From: Litoditis marina
Lineage: Eukaryota; Nematoda; Chromadorea; Rhabditida; Rhabditidae
Length of the DNA stretch: 64,000 nucleotides
Assembly: GCA_964036275.1 (NCBI GenBank)
Contig: OZ038436.1
Location: forward strand, 8,547,864-8,611,863
Reading direction: 5' to 3'
Under the pieces are notes generated by a model. That model saw nothing but the letters and a program-made list of their open reading frames with translations, was not told where the DNA came from and made no database searches. Numbering within the stretch: the first letter of the stretch is position 1; every line of letters begins with the position of its first letter. Positions 36,655 through 48,083 of the stretch are shown in pieces. Both the position numbers and the translations under genes were made by a program.

Positions 36655-37750
36655 CTCAAACAGCTAGCAACCCCTTCAAACCTTATCTAACATGTGTGTC
36701 ACCGAAAAAAAAAGTTGTGGTGTCTAAGGAATTTCGCTAACGTATAACGATGGCTACGTTAGGGCCTTAAGTTTGGACCCCAAAAAACTACGATACTTCA
36801 AGGGAAGAACTGCTGCTGCGTAACTAAGGTAATGACCCTAACCAAAATCGATAATATCGATTTATTGATTTTATATGACCTAAAATATAAAATTACTAAA
36901 GTGCGAATTCGACTCTGTAATTTCAGTATGTGGTACCTTGGCAGATTTAAAGTTTTTTAAGAGATGTCATTTTTTTGTTTTTGCCTTTAAACATTTTTAT
37001 GATGTTCCAAAAATTGACAATTTTCGACATATTTTGTATCAGCATACCGCGTATAGTCGATGGAATTGTCTGAAACTTGGAAGTAACAAACAACAACATC
37101 TCTATCTACTATCGCCAAAATATCGATTGAAATTTCGCAATAGCCGCCGAGTTCTACAAACTTTGAGAAATTTCTTGGATTTTCCAAACTGTTCAAACGA
37201 GTCCGAATTAGACCAAATGATCAGTGTAGATGTATCTACTCATACCGAGTGACCTGCCCGAGTTTTAGAAATCAAAGATCATTTATCGATTTTTCCCAGC
37301 AAATTCATGAAAATTGGTACCTACAAAATGATTCGAAAATACCATGTTAACGTAGACGCTATGATCTCAATCTTCTGTGTTGTAACAAACATAATGTCCG
37401 GTACACAAAAATGGTGTTGAAAATAACATATTTCTGTATATTGATTTTTGAGTGAAGCCTTAAAATCGGCCAAAAATTATTTTCAGATCTCGAAAACGGC
37501 TCGAACGATTTTTCTCTAATTCATTCAAATGATAGAACTCGTAGAGATGTATAAAAAGTTATGTTAAAGTAAAAAAATTCTTCGACGCTTTTTTGTATAA
37601 AACATTTTTTATTAAAACTTAAAATTTTAAAATAAACTTGGAAATTTGATTTGACGTCAGTAGATGCACGCTCACTTGAAATAAAGAATGCGAAAAAAGT
37701 TATAAAAAAATATTTATTTTTACGGAAGTTATACGAGTTTTAGTTCAAAC

Positions 37751-37765
37751 CCGTACTATATACGG
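37751..37765 (+). repeat. CCGTACTATATACGG short inverted repeat
   Basis: CCGTA/TACGG arms with loop CTATA, followed by CGCAA. Same motif as 12504, with one loop-side base changed. Confidence 0.75.
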
Positions 37766-38452
37766 CGCAAATAGACCTGTTTTTAAGATGTTTCGACCAA
37801 CTCAACTTGTAACGTCTCTCCCGGCTTTCTAAATTATCGTAGAAAGCTGAAATTTTCAGTAATGATAAATAATAATCAAACGAACTCGGAGCCGAACGGA
37901 CAAAGATCAAAGATCAATTATCGATCGATGGTAGAATTTTGACCTACAGAAATAAGAGTTTCTGAGTTGTACTCTTGGAAGTTTCTGAACCAATCTTACT
38001 ACGTATGAGCAATCCAACAACACTTGGATCTAAGAAAAATATTCATAACTTTTCATTTTATACGAGTTTTAAAATCTCAAGATCAAACCACCATGATGAC
38101 GTCATAGCTGATTTTTCAACTTTGCGTTGAATGAATGAAACAAACTCAGAACGCATTAATCAGACTGAGAATGTAACGTAAACATCATTTAATAAGTAAC
38201 ATGTGACGACGAGTTAGATTCTGAAGTTCTGAAGACGTCAAATTGTGAAGTTGCTCAAAACTGTCTGAAATTCCCAGAACGAGTGTAACGAGTGGCAAAA
38301 ACATCATATTGACGTCAAATCATCATTTCGAGTTCACAATGAGTTAGATTCTGGAGAATAAAAGACGTCAAGTAACCAACTTACTCAAAACAATCTGAAA
38401 CTTTCCAAAAAAGTTGAAAACGAAAAAGTTGCAAGCTGGTTACTAAGAACCG

Positions 38453-38490
38453 CTAGACGGGCGCGCGGCGGTAGCCGCGCGACCGGCTAG
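38453..38490 (+). repeat. Hairpin-2-only element 23
   Basis: No hairpin 1. Outer stem CTAG/CTAG, CGGG/ACCG region, inner stem CGCGCGGC/GCCGCGCG with loop GGTA. As at 23502, it follows a GACGTCA-rich tail. Confidence 0.88.
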
Positions 38491-38830
38491 TCACCCTTAC
38501 TATACTACAGATGCTAATATAACGGTACGGTACGGGACGGTACGACCATTTTTGATTCCCAAACAACTTCTAACCGTGACTAACATCTAAGTCACCAAAA
38601 TCTAACGTCGCGGTGTCTAAGGATTTTCTCTAACGTAGCTCCCCTCGTACGTTAGGGCCTTAAGTTTGGACCCCTAAAAACGTCGATACTTCGAGTATAG
38701 AACTACCATAGAAATCTAAGGTTGTGGTGTCTGATGAAAATCGATAATATCGATTTATTGATTTTTTATGACCTACAGTAAATTCAAAAAATTGTTACAT
38801 TTTACAAACTACTAAATAACTGTGAGCGTA
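38491..38830 (+). repeat. Very short repeat cassette
   Basis: Start-to-start only 406 bp. Contains the head with a degenerate GGTACGGTACGGGACGG tract (38523-38544), the TAACGT/GCGGTGTCTAAGG block and one anchor near 38745. It looks like an internally deleted form of the 38897-type cassette. Confidence 0.87.
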
Positions 38831-38896
38831 GGGGGGTCTGGGGGGGTCTCCCCCCCAGGTAGACGGGCCCGCGGCGTCAGCCGCGGGACCGGCTAG
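38831..38896 (+). repeat. Double-hairpin element 24 (type E, 9-bp hairpin 1)
   Basis: Hairpin 1 (38838-38858) has grown to CTGGGGGGG/CCCCCCCAG with loop TCT. Hairpin 2 starts GTAGACGGG, keeping TAG/CTA pairs and a restored C-G pair in the outer stem; inner stem type A, loop GTCA. Confidence 0.9.
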
Positions 38897-40505
38897 TCAC
38901 CCTTACTATACTACAGATGCTAATATAACGTAACATAACGTAACGTAACGTGACGCCCAACTTTTGTTCCTAAACAACTTCTAACCATGACCATCAATTA
39001 TGTCACTAAAATCTAAGGTCGCGGTGTCTAAGGAAAATCAATGCTATTGATTTATTGATTTTTTAAGGCCCTAAGTTGGAGAGCAGAATTTCGGAGATAC
39101 TGCACATGAAAGCCTGTCTTCTGAAGACAAATGTTTCAATCGATCACTTTTTGCCGGAAACGTTTCCGGAAAGAGTTACATGAATTAGAAAAAAGTACAA
39201 TTTTTTGCTACTTTCATTCCTCATACCGCGTATGTTGTAGATATGAACGTCAAACTTCTTGCTGGTTGAACTCTTCAGAAGTCACTACTGTTGGCTCAAT
39301 ATCGTCAGGAATTTCGCAACTTCCTCCGGATTTGAGAAATTTCCGGAACTTTTTGGGATTTCCGAACTGTTTTAAAATGATCCTCATCTGTTCATATTGT
39401 GGCACGAGATGTGTCATGACCTACTGAGTATACATTCGCAATATGAAGGATCAAAGATCAAGTATCGATTTTTGGTGATCTCCAGAATGAAACATAGTAC
39501 CTCATAAAGAAGGCTACAAAAGAAGGTTCCTATCAACCATTTATCTTCTAATTTTTATATTGCAGACAATTGATTGTCAGGTACTTAAGTTTATAAGCAA
39601 TAATCATTATATCATATGACGGGTATTCTGTAAGCGTTCATAAAAAATCAACAAAAAATGTCATTCATTTAGGTGGGGCGCATGTTCAAAATATGATTGA
39701 TATTCTGAGATTTGTGTATTAGATGCGCATAAGGAATTAAAACATTTTGTACGTAACAGATTTTTGAATTTCTCAAAATTAATTTTTTAAAACGATTTTT
39801 TAGAAAAAATGTGAAACAGCCAAACTCATGCTGTCTGACCCAAATTTTGTCCATAGACAGAGGTCAGTAGACCGGCAAAGTATATGAAAAATGAAGCAAA
39901 ACCATTCAGCCGTTCTCAAGTTATTCAAGTTTCAAAAGTCCAACCCGTACTATATACGGCGCAAATAGGCTCACTTTTAAGCTACCTCGGACTCAACATT
40001 TTCCCACGCCTCTCCTGACCGTCTCAATGATGGGAACGATTTGAAACTCATAGGACAGAACCAGTATTGGATAAAGATTGTACTGCCAGAACATTAAGGT
40101 CAAAGGTCAACTATTGATTTTTTTAGCGCAATAAATATGATTTTGGCCTAAAATTGCTATGGAAATAGATGTAACTTCAAGCTTAGTGTCATTGTATTCC
40201 ACTACTCATGAACAACTCAGAAAGTCAAACACGGGATACATCGGAGAAAAATGAACCAAGTTACAGTGGTTTTAACTTTCAAGATCAAACCATCAATTGA
40301 TGACGTCACATACCAAGCATTTCACTAGCAAAAAAAGTCAGGTTATCCGTAATAGCTTCGAGACTTGGAGGTAAGAACTACCATAGAATTCTAAGGTTGT
40401 GGTGTCTGAGGAAAATCGATAATATCGATTTATTGATTTTTTATGACCTACATTAAATTCAAAAAATTGTTACATTTTACAACATACTAAATAACTGTGA
40501 GCGTA
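38897..40505 (+). repeat. Repeat cassette, sister of 40572
   Basis: Start-to-start 1675 bp. It has a TAACG-type pentanucleotide tract (38936-38955), a 16-bp palindrome at 39154 and CCGTACTATATACGG at 39945. The sister at 40572 is collinear at moderate divergence. An open frame of 98 codons at 39131 overlaps the palindrome block and is not intact as the same frame in the sister, so I do not call a gene. Confidence 0.87.
39154..39169 (+). repeat. Perfect palindrome CCGGAAACGTTTCCGG
   Basis: Sixteen-base perfect palindrome, present again at 40824-40839 in the sister cassette. It is unusually GC-balanced for its surroundings; no function is assigned. Confidence 0.85.
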
Positions 40506-40571
40506 GGGGGGTCTGGGGGGGTCTCCCCCCCAGGTAGACGGGCCCGCGGCGTTAGCCGCGGGACCGGCTAG
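40506..40571 (+). repeat. Double-hairpin element 25 (type E, loop GTTA)
   Basis: 9-bp hairpin 1 with loop TCT. Hairpin 2 inner stem CCCGCGGC/GCCGCGGG with loop GTTA: a loop change that keeps first G and last A. Confidence 0.9.
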
Positions 40572-42172
40572 TCACCCTTACTATACTACAGATGCTAATA
40601 TAACGGTACGGTACGGGACGGTACGACCATTTTTGATTCCCAAACAACTTCTAACCATGACCATCAATTATGTCACTAAAATCTAAGGTCGCGGTGTCTA
40701 AGGAAAATCAATGCTATCGATTTATTGATTTTTTAAGGCCTTAAGTTGGAGAGTGAAATTCCGGAGATACTCCACATGAAAGCCTGTCTTCTGAAGACAA
40801 ATGTTTCTATCGATCACTTTTTGCCGGAAACGTTTCCGGAAACAGTTACATGAATTAGAAAAAAGTACAATTTTTTGCTACTTTCATTCCTCATACCGCC
40901 CATGTTGATGATATGACCGTGAAATTTTTGGCTGGTTGAACTCTCCAGAAGTCACTACTGTTGGCTCAATATCGTCAGGAATTTCGCAACTTCCTCAGGA
41001 TTTGAGAAATTTCCGGAACTTTTTGGGATTTCCGAACTGTTTTAAAATGATCCTCATCTGTTCATATTGTGGCATAAGATGTGCCATGACCGACTGAGTA
41101 TACGTTTGCAATATGAAAGGTCAAAGATCAAGTATCGATTTTTGGTGGTCTCCAGTATGAAACATAGTACCTCATAGATAAGACTACAAAAGAAGGTTCC
41201 TATTACCCATTTGTCTTCTAATTTTTATATTGCAGAAAATTGATTGTCAGGTACTTAACTTTATAAGCAATAATCATTATATCATATGACGGGTATTCTG
41301 TAAGCGTTCATAAAAATCAACAAAAAATGTCATTCATTTAGGTGGGGCGCATGTTCAAAATATGATTGATATTCTGAGATTTGTGTAATAGATGCGCATA
41401 AAGAATTAAAACATTTTGTACGAAACAGATTTTTGAATTTCTCAAAAATAATTTTTTAAGACGTTTTTTTAGAAAAAAGTAAAACAGCCAAACTCATGCA
41501 GTATGACCCAAATTTCGTCCATAGATGAAGGTCAATAGACCGGCAAATTTTGTGAAAAATAAAGCAAAACCATTCAGCCGTTCTCGAGATATTCAAGTTT
41601 TAAAAGTCCAACCCGTACTATATACGGCGCAAATAGGCTCACTTTTAAGCTACCTCGGACTCAACATTTTCCCACGCCTCTCCTGACCGTCTAAATGATG
41701 GGAACGACTTGAAACTCATAGGACAGGACCAGTATTAGATAAAGATTGTACTGCCAAAACATTAAGGTCAAAGGTCAATTATTGATTTTTTTAGCGCATT
41801 GAATATGGTTTCGGCCTAAGATTGCTATAGAAATAGATGTTACTTCAATGTTAGTGTCATTGTATTCCACTACTCATGAACAACTCAGAAAGTCAAACAC
41901 GGGATACATTGGAGCAAAATGAACCAAGTTACAGTGGTTTTAAGTTTCAAGATCAAACCATCAATTGATGACGTCACATACCAAGCATTTCACTAGCAAA
42001 AAAGTCAGGTTATCCGTAATAGCTTTGATACTTGGAGGTAAGAACTACCATAGACATCTAAGGTTGTGGTGTCTGAGGAAAATCGATAATATCGATTTAT
42101 TGATTTTTTATGACCTACAGTAAATTTAACAAATTGTTTCATTTTACAAACTACAGAACAACTGTGAGCGTA
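40572..42172 (+). repeat. Repeat cassette, sister of 38897
   Basis: Start-to-start 1667 bp. Pentanucleotide tract GGTACGGTACGGGACGG at 40604-40625, palindrome at 40824, short inverted repeat at 41613, and ATCAATTGATGACGTCACA near 41960 (also near 40292 and 23143). No gene is visible. Confidence 0.87.
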
Positions 42173-42238
42173 GGGGGGTCTGGGGGGGTCTCCCCCCCAG
42201 GTAGACGGGCCCGCGGCGTTAGCCGCGGGACCGGCTAG
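42173..42238 (+). repeat. Double-hairpin element 26 (type E, loop GTTA)
   Basis: Identical in design to element 25. It is the last hairpin in the window and sits directly left of the 1652-bp array; none of the array units carries one. Confidence 0.9.
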
Positions 42239-43890
42239 TCACCCTTACTATACTATATTGGCTAATGCTATGTAACGTGGACATTGAGTTTACCAAAAAG
42301 CTTCATTTCTACTTCCATTACAAGATTCGACATAAGGCGCATTGTAATCCTCTCTAAGAGGTCTGAAAACCTACAAACTGATTTTTAATGCACAAAAACG
42401 TAAAACTCAAAAAATTTTCAAGTTGATTGTTTGCCAACTTATCATGGAACGAATCCGTAAATATTTGGTAACAGCCAACTATTCCATAGTCTCTTTCTAA
42501 GAAAAATTATAACTAACCTGTATCTCATCTCTCAATTGATTTGCTACGGTTTTACGATTTCTGTCAAAACCGAAAATAATGGTACGCGGTACGGTACGTG
42601 ACGACCACTTTTGATTCCCAAACAAGTTCTAACCATGACTAACATCTAAGTCACCGAAATCTAACGTCGCGGTGTCTAAGGATTTTCTCTAACGTAACCT
42701 CCTAAGTACGTTAGGGCCTTAAGTTTGGACCCCTAAAATTGCTAATATTTCGATGTAAGAACTATCGAAGGAATCTAAGACCGTGGTGTCTGAGGAAAAT
42801 TGATAATATCGATTTATTGATTTTTGCCACTCTGTTTTATGAAATTTGCGAAATTACTCTCTGTTATTGTGTGCCAATGGCTGAATGGAATGCCACCAAA
42901 TTGATAACAACTGTCATACTTGTAAAGCTCTTCAATATGGTAATATCAAAATTTCAAACTTTTGATCTACCGCAAAGTTGACTTTAGCGAATTTTCGGAG
43001 ACAGGGGGTTCAGCAGGGGTATTTACGACTCCGATTTCTCTGAAACTGCTACCATGCGCACCTCTTTCAATTCTAAGAAATGCTTTTGTTTTGTTTTTGG
43101 AAATTTTGATCTATCGATTTTTTACGACGGTTTTCATGTAACCACCTTAATTTTTCGTCAAGCGCCATTTGAGAACGGTTCGACCGATTTCTTTGAAACT
43201 TCACTAATGAACATAACATAAGAAATAAACATGACTTTCAATTGGATAAAATCAATAATATCGATTTATCGATTAGTTATGAGAGGGGTCCAAAATGAAA
43301 AAGTCAGTTCTGAAATTTTCAAACTTGCTCGATTGCCACGATATCGAAGTGAGTGATACTACTAAACAAATAAAAAGTTTCCATCCAGGCGATTCATTTT
43401 ATATCGACTTATCGATTGTTTATGATGTGTTTCAATTGACAGTAAGGATTTTGTGACCTCTGCCATTTGAGAACGACTCGACCAATTGTCATGAAATTCA
43501 TGGAGTGTGTAGTGATGATAGCTAATAAGTGAGCGAACTTGAAGCCGAACGGACGGAAGTCAGAGGTCAAGTAATCGATCAATTATAGTATCTTGACCTA
43601 CAAAGTACGTATAAATTAAATATTTGTCAATAATAATGTTTACTTGTATTTTTGCTGATACCAATGAATGGTCCTAAATACAACTCAACAAAAAACGAAT
43701 GGGTAATTTTTTTTTCATTTTTTGATGACGTCATCAGATAGTGGAAAAATCTAAAATCTTGAATAACTCCATGCAAAATTGAGCTATCATAACCAACTTT
43801 GGTCAGTATTTTTATAATTTGGAGCTATTACTTGTGTGGAAAAATGAAATAGATTGCTTCACGGGAAAGTGGTTAATTCGACATCTACCC
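42239..43890 (+). repeat. 1652-bp tandem unit, copy 1 (array B)
   Basis: Starts TCACCCTTACTATACTATATT. Parts in order: an anchor-poor head of about 340 bp; a degenerate TACGG tract (42581-42601); a TAACGTCGCGGTGTCTAAGG block shared with the cassettes at 36586-42172; ordinary monomers with anchors near 42796, 42958, 43110, 43257 and 43405; then a tail with TGATGACGTCATCAG near 43725, ending GGGAAAGTGGTTAATTCGACATC. Length is 11 x 150 bp. An 80-codon open frame at 42739-42981 recurs in every copy only because the copies are near-identical. No function is recognised. Confidence 0.97.
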
Positions 43891-45542
43891 TCACCCTTAC
43901 TATACTATATTGGCTAATGCTATGTAACGTGGACATTGAGTTTACCAAAAAGCTTCATTTCTACTTCCATTACAAGATTCGACATAAGGCGCATTGTAAT
44001 CCTCTCTAAGAGGTCTGAAAACCTACAAACTGATTTTTAATGCACAAAAACGTAAAACTCAAAAAATTTTCAAGTTGATTGTTTGCCAACTTATCATGGA
44101 ACGAATCCGTAAATATTTGGTAACAGCCAACTATTCCATAGTCTCTTTCTAAGAAAAATTATAACTAACCTGTATCTCATCTCTCAATTGATTTGCTACG
44201 GTTTTACGATTTCTGTCAAAACCGAAAATAATGGTACGCGGTACGGTACGTGACGACCACTTTTGATTCCCAAACAAGTTCTAACCATGACTAACATCTA
44301 AGTCACCGAAATCTAACGTCGCGGTGTCTAAGGATTTTCTCTAACGTAACCTCCTAAGTACGTTAGGGCCTTAAGTTTGGACCCCTAAAATTGCTAATAT
44401 TTCGATGTAAGAACTATCGAAGGAATCTAAGACCGTGGTGTCTGAGGAAAATTGATAATATCGATTTATTGATTTTTGCCACTCTGTTTTATGAAATTTG
44501 CGAAATTACTCTCTGTTATTGTGTGCCAATGGCTGAATGGAATGCCACCAAATTGATAACAACTGTCATACTTGTAAAGCTCTTCAATATGGTAATATCA
44601 AAATTTCAAACTTTTGATCTACCGCAAAGTTGACTTTAGCGAATTTTCGGAGACAGGGGGTTCAGCAGGGGTATTTACGACTCCGATTTCTCTGAAACTG
44701 CTACCATGCGCACCTCTTTCAATTCTAAGAAATGCTTTTGTTTTGTTTTTGGAAATTTTGATCTATCGATTTTTTACGACGGTTTTCATGTAACCACCTT
44801 AATTTTTCGTCAAGCGCCATTTGAGAACGGTTCGACCGATTTCTTTGAAACTTCACTAATGAACATAACATAAGAAATAAACATGACTTTCAATTGGATA
44901 AAATCAATAATATCGATTTATCGATTAGTTATGAGAGGGGTCCAAAATGAAAAAGTCAGTTCTGAAATTTTCAAACTTGCTCGATTGCCACGATATCGAA
45001 GTGAGTGATACTACTAAACAAATAAAAAGTTTAAATCCAGGCGATTCATTTTATATCGCCTTATCGATTGTTTATGATGTGTTTCAATTGACAGTAAGGA
45101 TTTTGTGACCTCTGCCATTTGAGAACGACTCGACCAATTGTCATGAAATTCATGGAGTGTGTAGTGATGATAGCTAATAAGTGAGCGAACTTGAAGCCGA
45201 ACGGACGGAAGTCAGAGGTCAAGTAATCGATCAATTATAGTATCTTGACCTACAAAGTACGTATAAATTAAATATTTGTCAATAATAATGTTTACTTGTA
45301 TTTTTGCTGATACCAATGAATGGTCCTAAATACAACTCAACAAAAAACGAATGGGTAATTTTTTTTTCATTTTTTGATGACGTCATCAGATAGTGGAAAA
45401 ATCTAAAATCTTGAATAACTCCATGCAAAATTGAGCTATCATAACCAACTTTGGTCAGTATTTTTATAATTTGGAGCTATTACTTGTGTGGAAAAATGAA
45501 ATAGATTGCTTCACGGGAAAGTGGTTAATTCGACATCTACCC
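43891..45542 (+). repeat. 1652-bp tandem unit, copy 2
   Basis: Differs from the other copies at three noticed positions: AA instead of CC at 45033-45034, and C instead of A at 45059. It is the most divergent copy seen. Confidence 0.97.
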
Positions 45543-46440
45543 TCACCCTTACTATACTATATTGGCTAATGCTATGTAACGTGGACATTGAGTTTACCAA
45601 AAAGCTTCATTTCTACTTCCATTACAAGATTCGACATAAGGCGCATTGTAATCCTCTCTAAGAGGTCTGAAAACCTACAAACTGATTTTTAATGCACAAA
45701 AACGTAAAACTCAAAAAATTTTCAAGTTGATTGTTTGCCAACTTATCATGGAACGAATCCGTAAATATTTGGTAACAGCCAACTATTCCATAGTCTCTTT
45801 CTAAGAAAAATTATAACTAACCTGTATCTCATCTCTCAATTGATTTGCTACGGTTTTACGATTTCTGTCAAAACCGAAAATAATGGTACGCGGTACGGTA
45901 CGTGACGACCACTTTTGATTCCCAAACAAGTTCTAACCATGACTAACATCTAAGTCACCGAAATCTAACGTCGCGGTGTCTAAGGATTTTCTCTAACGTA
46001 ACCTCCTAAGTACGTTAGGGCCTTAAGTTTGGACCCCTAAAATTGCTAATATTTCGATGTAAGAACTATCGAAGGAATCTAAGACCGTGGTGTCTGAGGA
46101 AAATTGATAATATCGATTTATTGATTTTTGCCACTCTGTTTTATGAAATTTGCGAAATTACTCTCTGTTATTGTGTGCCAATGGCTGAATGGAATGCCAC
46201 CAAATTGATAACAACTGTCATACTTGTAAAGCTCTTCAATATGGTAATATCAAAATTTCAAACTTTTGATCTACCGCAAAGTTGACTTTAGCGAATTTTC
46301 GGAGACAGGGGGTTCAGCAGGGGTATTTACGACTCCGATTTCTCTGAAACTGCTACCATGCGCACCTCTTTCAATTCTAAGAAATGCTTTTGTTTTGTTT
46401 TTGGAAATTTTGATCTATCGATTTTTTACGACGGTTTTCA
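45543..46440 (+). repeat. 1652-bp tandem unit, copy 3 (3'-truncated)
   Basis: Stops after GACGGTTTTCA, 898 bp into the unit, and joins base 10 of the next copy. The net loss is 763 bp. The junction has almost no sequence overlap, and fuses an open frame (46266-46550) across the breakpoint by chance. Confidence 0.96.
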
Positions 46441-48083
46441 CTATACTATATTGGCTAATGCTATGTAACGTGGACATTGAGTTTACCAAAAAGCTTCATT
46501 TCTACTTCCATTACAAGATTCGACATAAGGCGCATTGTAATCCTCTCTAAGAGGTCTGAAAACCTACAAACTGATTTTTAATGCACAAAAACGTAAAACT
46601 CAAAAAATTTTCAAGTTGATTGTTTGCCAACTTATCATGGAACGAATCCGTAAATATTTGGTAACAGCCAACTATTCCATAGTCTCTTTCTAAGAAAAAT
46701 TATAACTAACCTGTATCTCATCTCTCAATTGATTTGCTACGGTTTTACGATTTCTGTCAAAACCGAAAATAATGGTACGCGGTACGGTACGTGACGACCA
46801 CTTTTGATTCCCAAACAAGTTCTAACCATGACTAACATCTAAGTCACCGAAATCTAACGTCGCGGTGTCTAAGGATTTTCTCTAACGTAACCTCCTAAGT
46901 ACGTTAGGGCCTTAAGTTTGGACCCCTAAAATTGCTAATATTTCGATGTAAGAACTATCGAAGGAATCTAAGACCGTGGTGTCTGAGGAAAATTGATAAT
47001 ATCGATTTATTGATTTTTGCCACTCTGTTTTATGAAATTTGCGAAATTACTCTCTGTTATTGTGTGCCAATGGCTGAATGGAATGCCACCAAATTGATAA
47101 CAACTGTCATACTTGTAAAGCTCTTCAATATGGTAATATCAAAATTTCAAACTTTTGATCTACCGCAAAGTTGACTTTAGCGAATTTTCGGAGACAGGGG
47201 GTTCAGCAGGGGTATTTACGACTCCGATTTCTCTGAAACTGCTACCATGCGCACCTCTTTCAATTCTAAGAAATGCTTTTGTTTTGTTTTTGGAAATTTT
47301 GATCTATCGATTTTTTACGACGGTTTTCATGTAACCACCTTAATTTTTCGTCAAGCGCCATTTGAGAACGGTTCGACCGATTTCTTTGAAACTTCACTAA
47401 TGAACATAACATAAGAAATAAACATGACTTTCAATTGGATAAAATCAATAATATCGATTTATCGATTAGTTATGAGAGGGGTCCAAAATGAAAAAGTCAG
47501 TTCTGAAATTTTCAAACTTGCTCGATTGCCACGATATCGAAGTGAGTGATACTACTAAACAAATAAAAAGTTTCCATCCAGGCGATTCATTTTATATCGA
47601 CTTATCGATTGTTTATGATGTGTTTCAATTGACAGTAAGGATTTTGTGACCTCTGCCATTTGAGAACGACTCGACCAATTGTCATGAAATTCATGGAGTG
47701 TGTAGTGATGATAGCTAATAAGTGAGCGAACTTGAAGCCGAACGGACGGAAGTCAGAGGTCAAGTAATCGATCAATTATAGTATCTTGACCTACAAAGTA
47801 CGTATAAATTAAATATTTGTCAATAATAATGTTTACTTGTATTTTTGCTGATACCAATGAATGGTCCTAAATACAACTCAACAAAAAACGAATGGGTAAT
47901 TTTTTTTTCATTTTTTGATGACGTCATCAGATAGTGGAAAAATCTAAAATCTTGAATAACTCCATGCAAAATTGAGCTATCATAACCAACTTTGGTCAGT
48001 ATTTTTATAATTTGGAGCTATTACTTGTGTGGAAAAATGAAATAGATTGCTTCACGGGAAAGTGGTTAATTCGACATCTACCC
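46441..48083 (+). repeat. 1652-bp tandem unit, copy 4 (lacks first 9 bases)
   Basis: Begins CTATACTATATT at the deletion junction, so the TCACC start is missing. Otherwise full length. Confidence 0.96.

Larger units (their letters stand above)
36586..38452 (+). repeat. Repeat cassette with pentanucleotide head and atypical tail
   Basis: Start-to-start 1905 bp. A TACGG repeat lies 31 bp after the start. The middle (37000-37250) shares TTTGAGAAATTTC/TTTCCAAACTGTT-type text with the cassettes at 38897 and 40572. From about 37300 anchors are sparse. The tail contains two related blocks about 130 bp apart (GAGTTAGATTCTG at 38211 and 38341), resembling the tail at 23107-23500. Open frames of about 104 codons at 36938 overlap repeats and are not conserved. 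No gene is visible. Confidence 0.85.

Noticed and set aside
42739..42981. Eighty-codon open frame repeated in all 14 units of array B
   Set aside because: The repetition reflects near-identical DNA. There is no recognisable domain and no related intact frame in other cassettes, and the frame runs across the anchor and the GATCTACCGC block.
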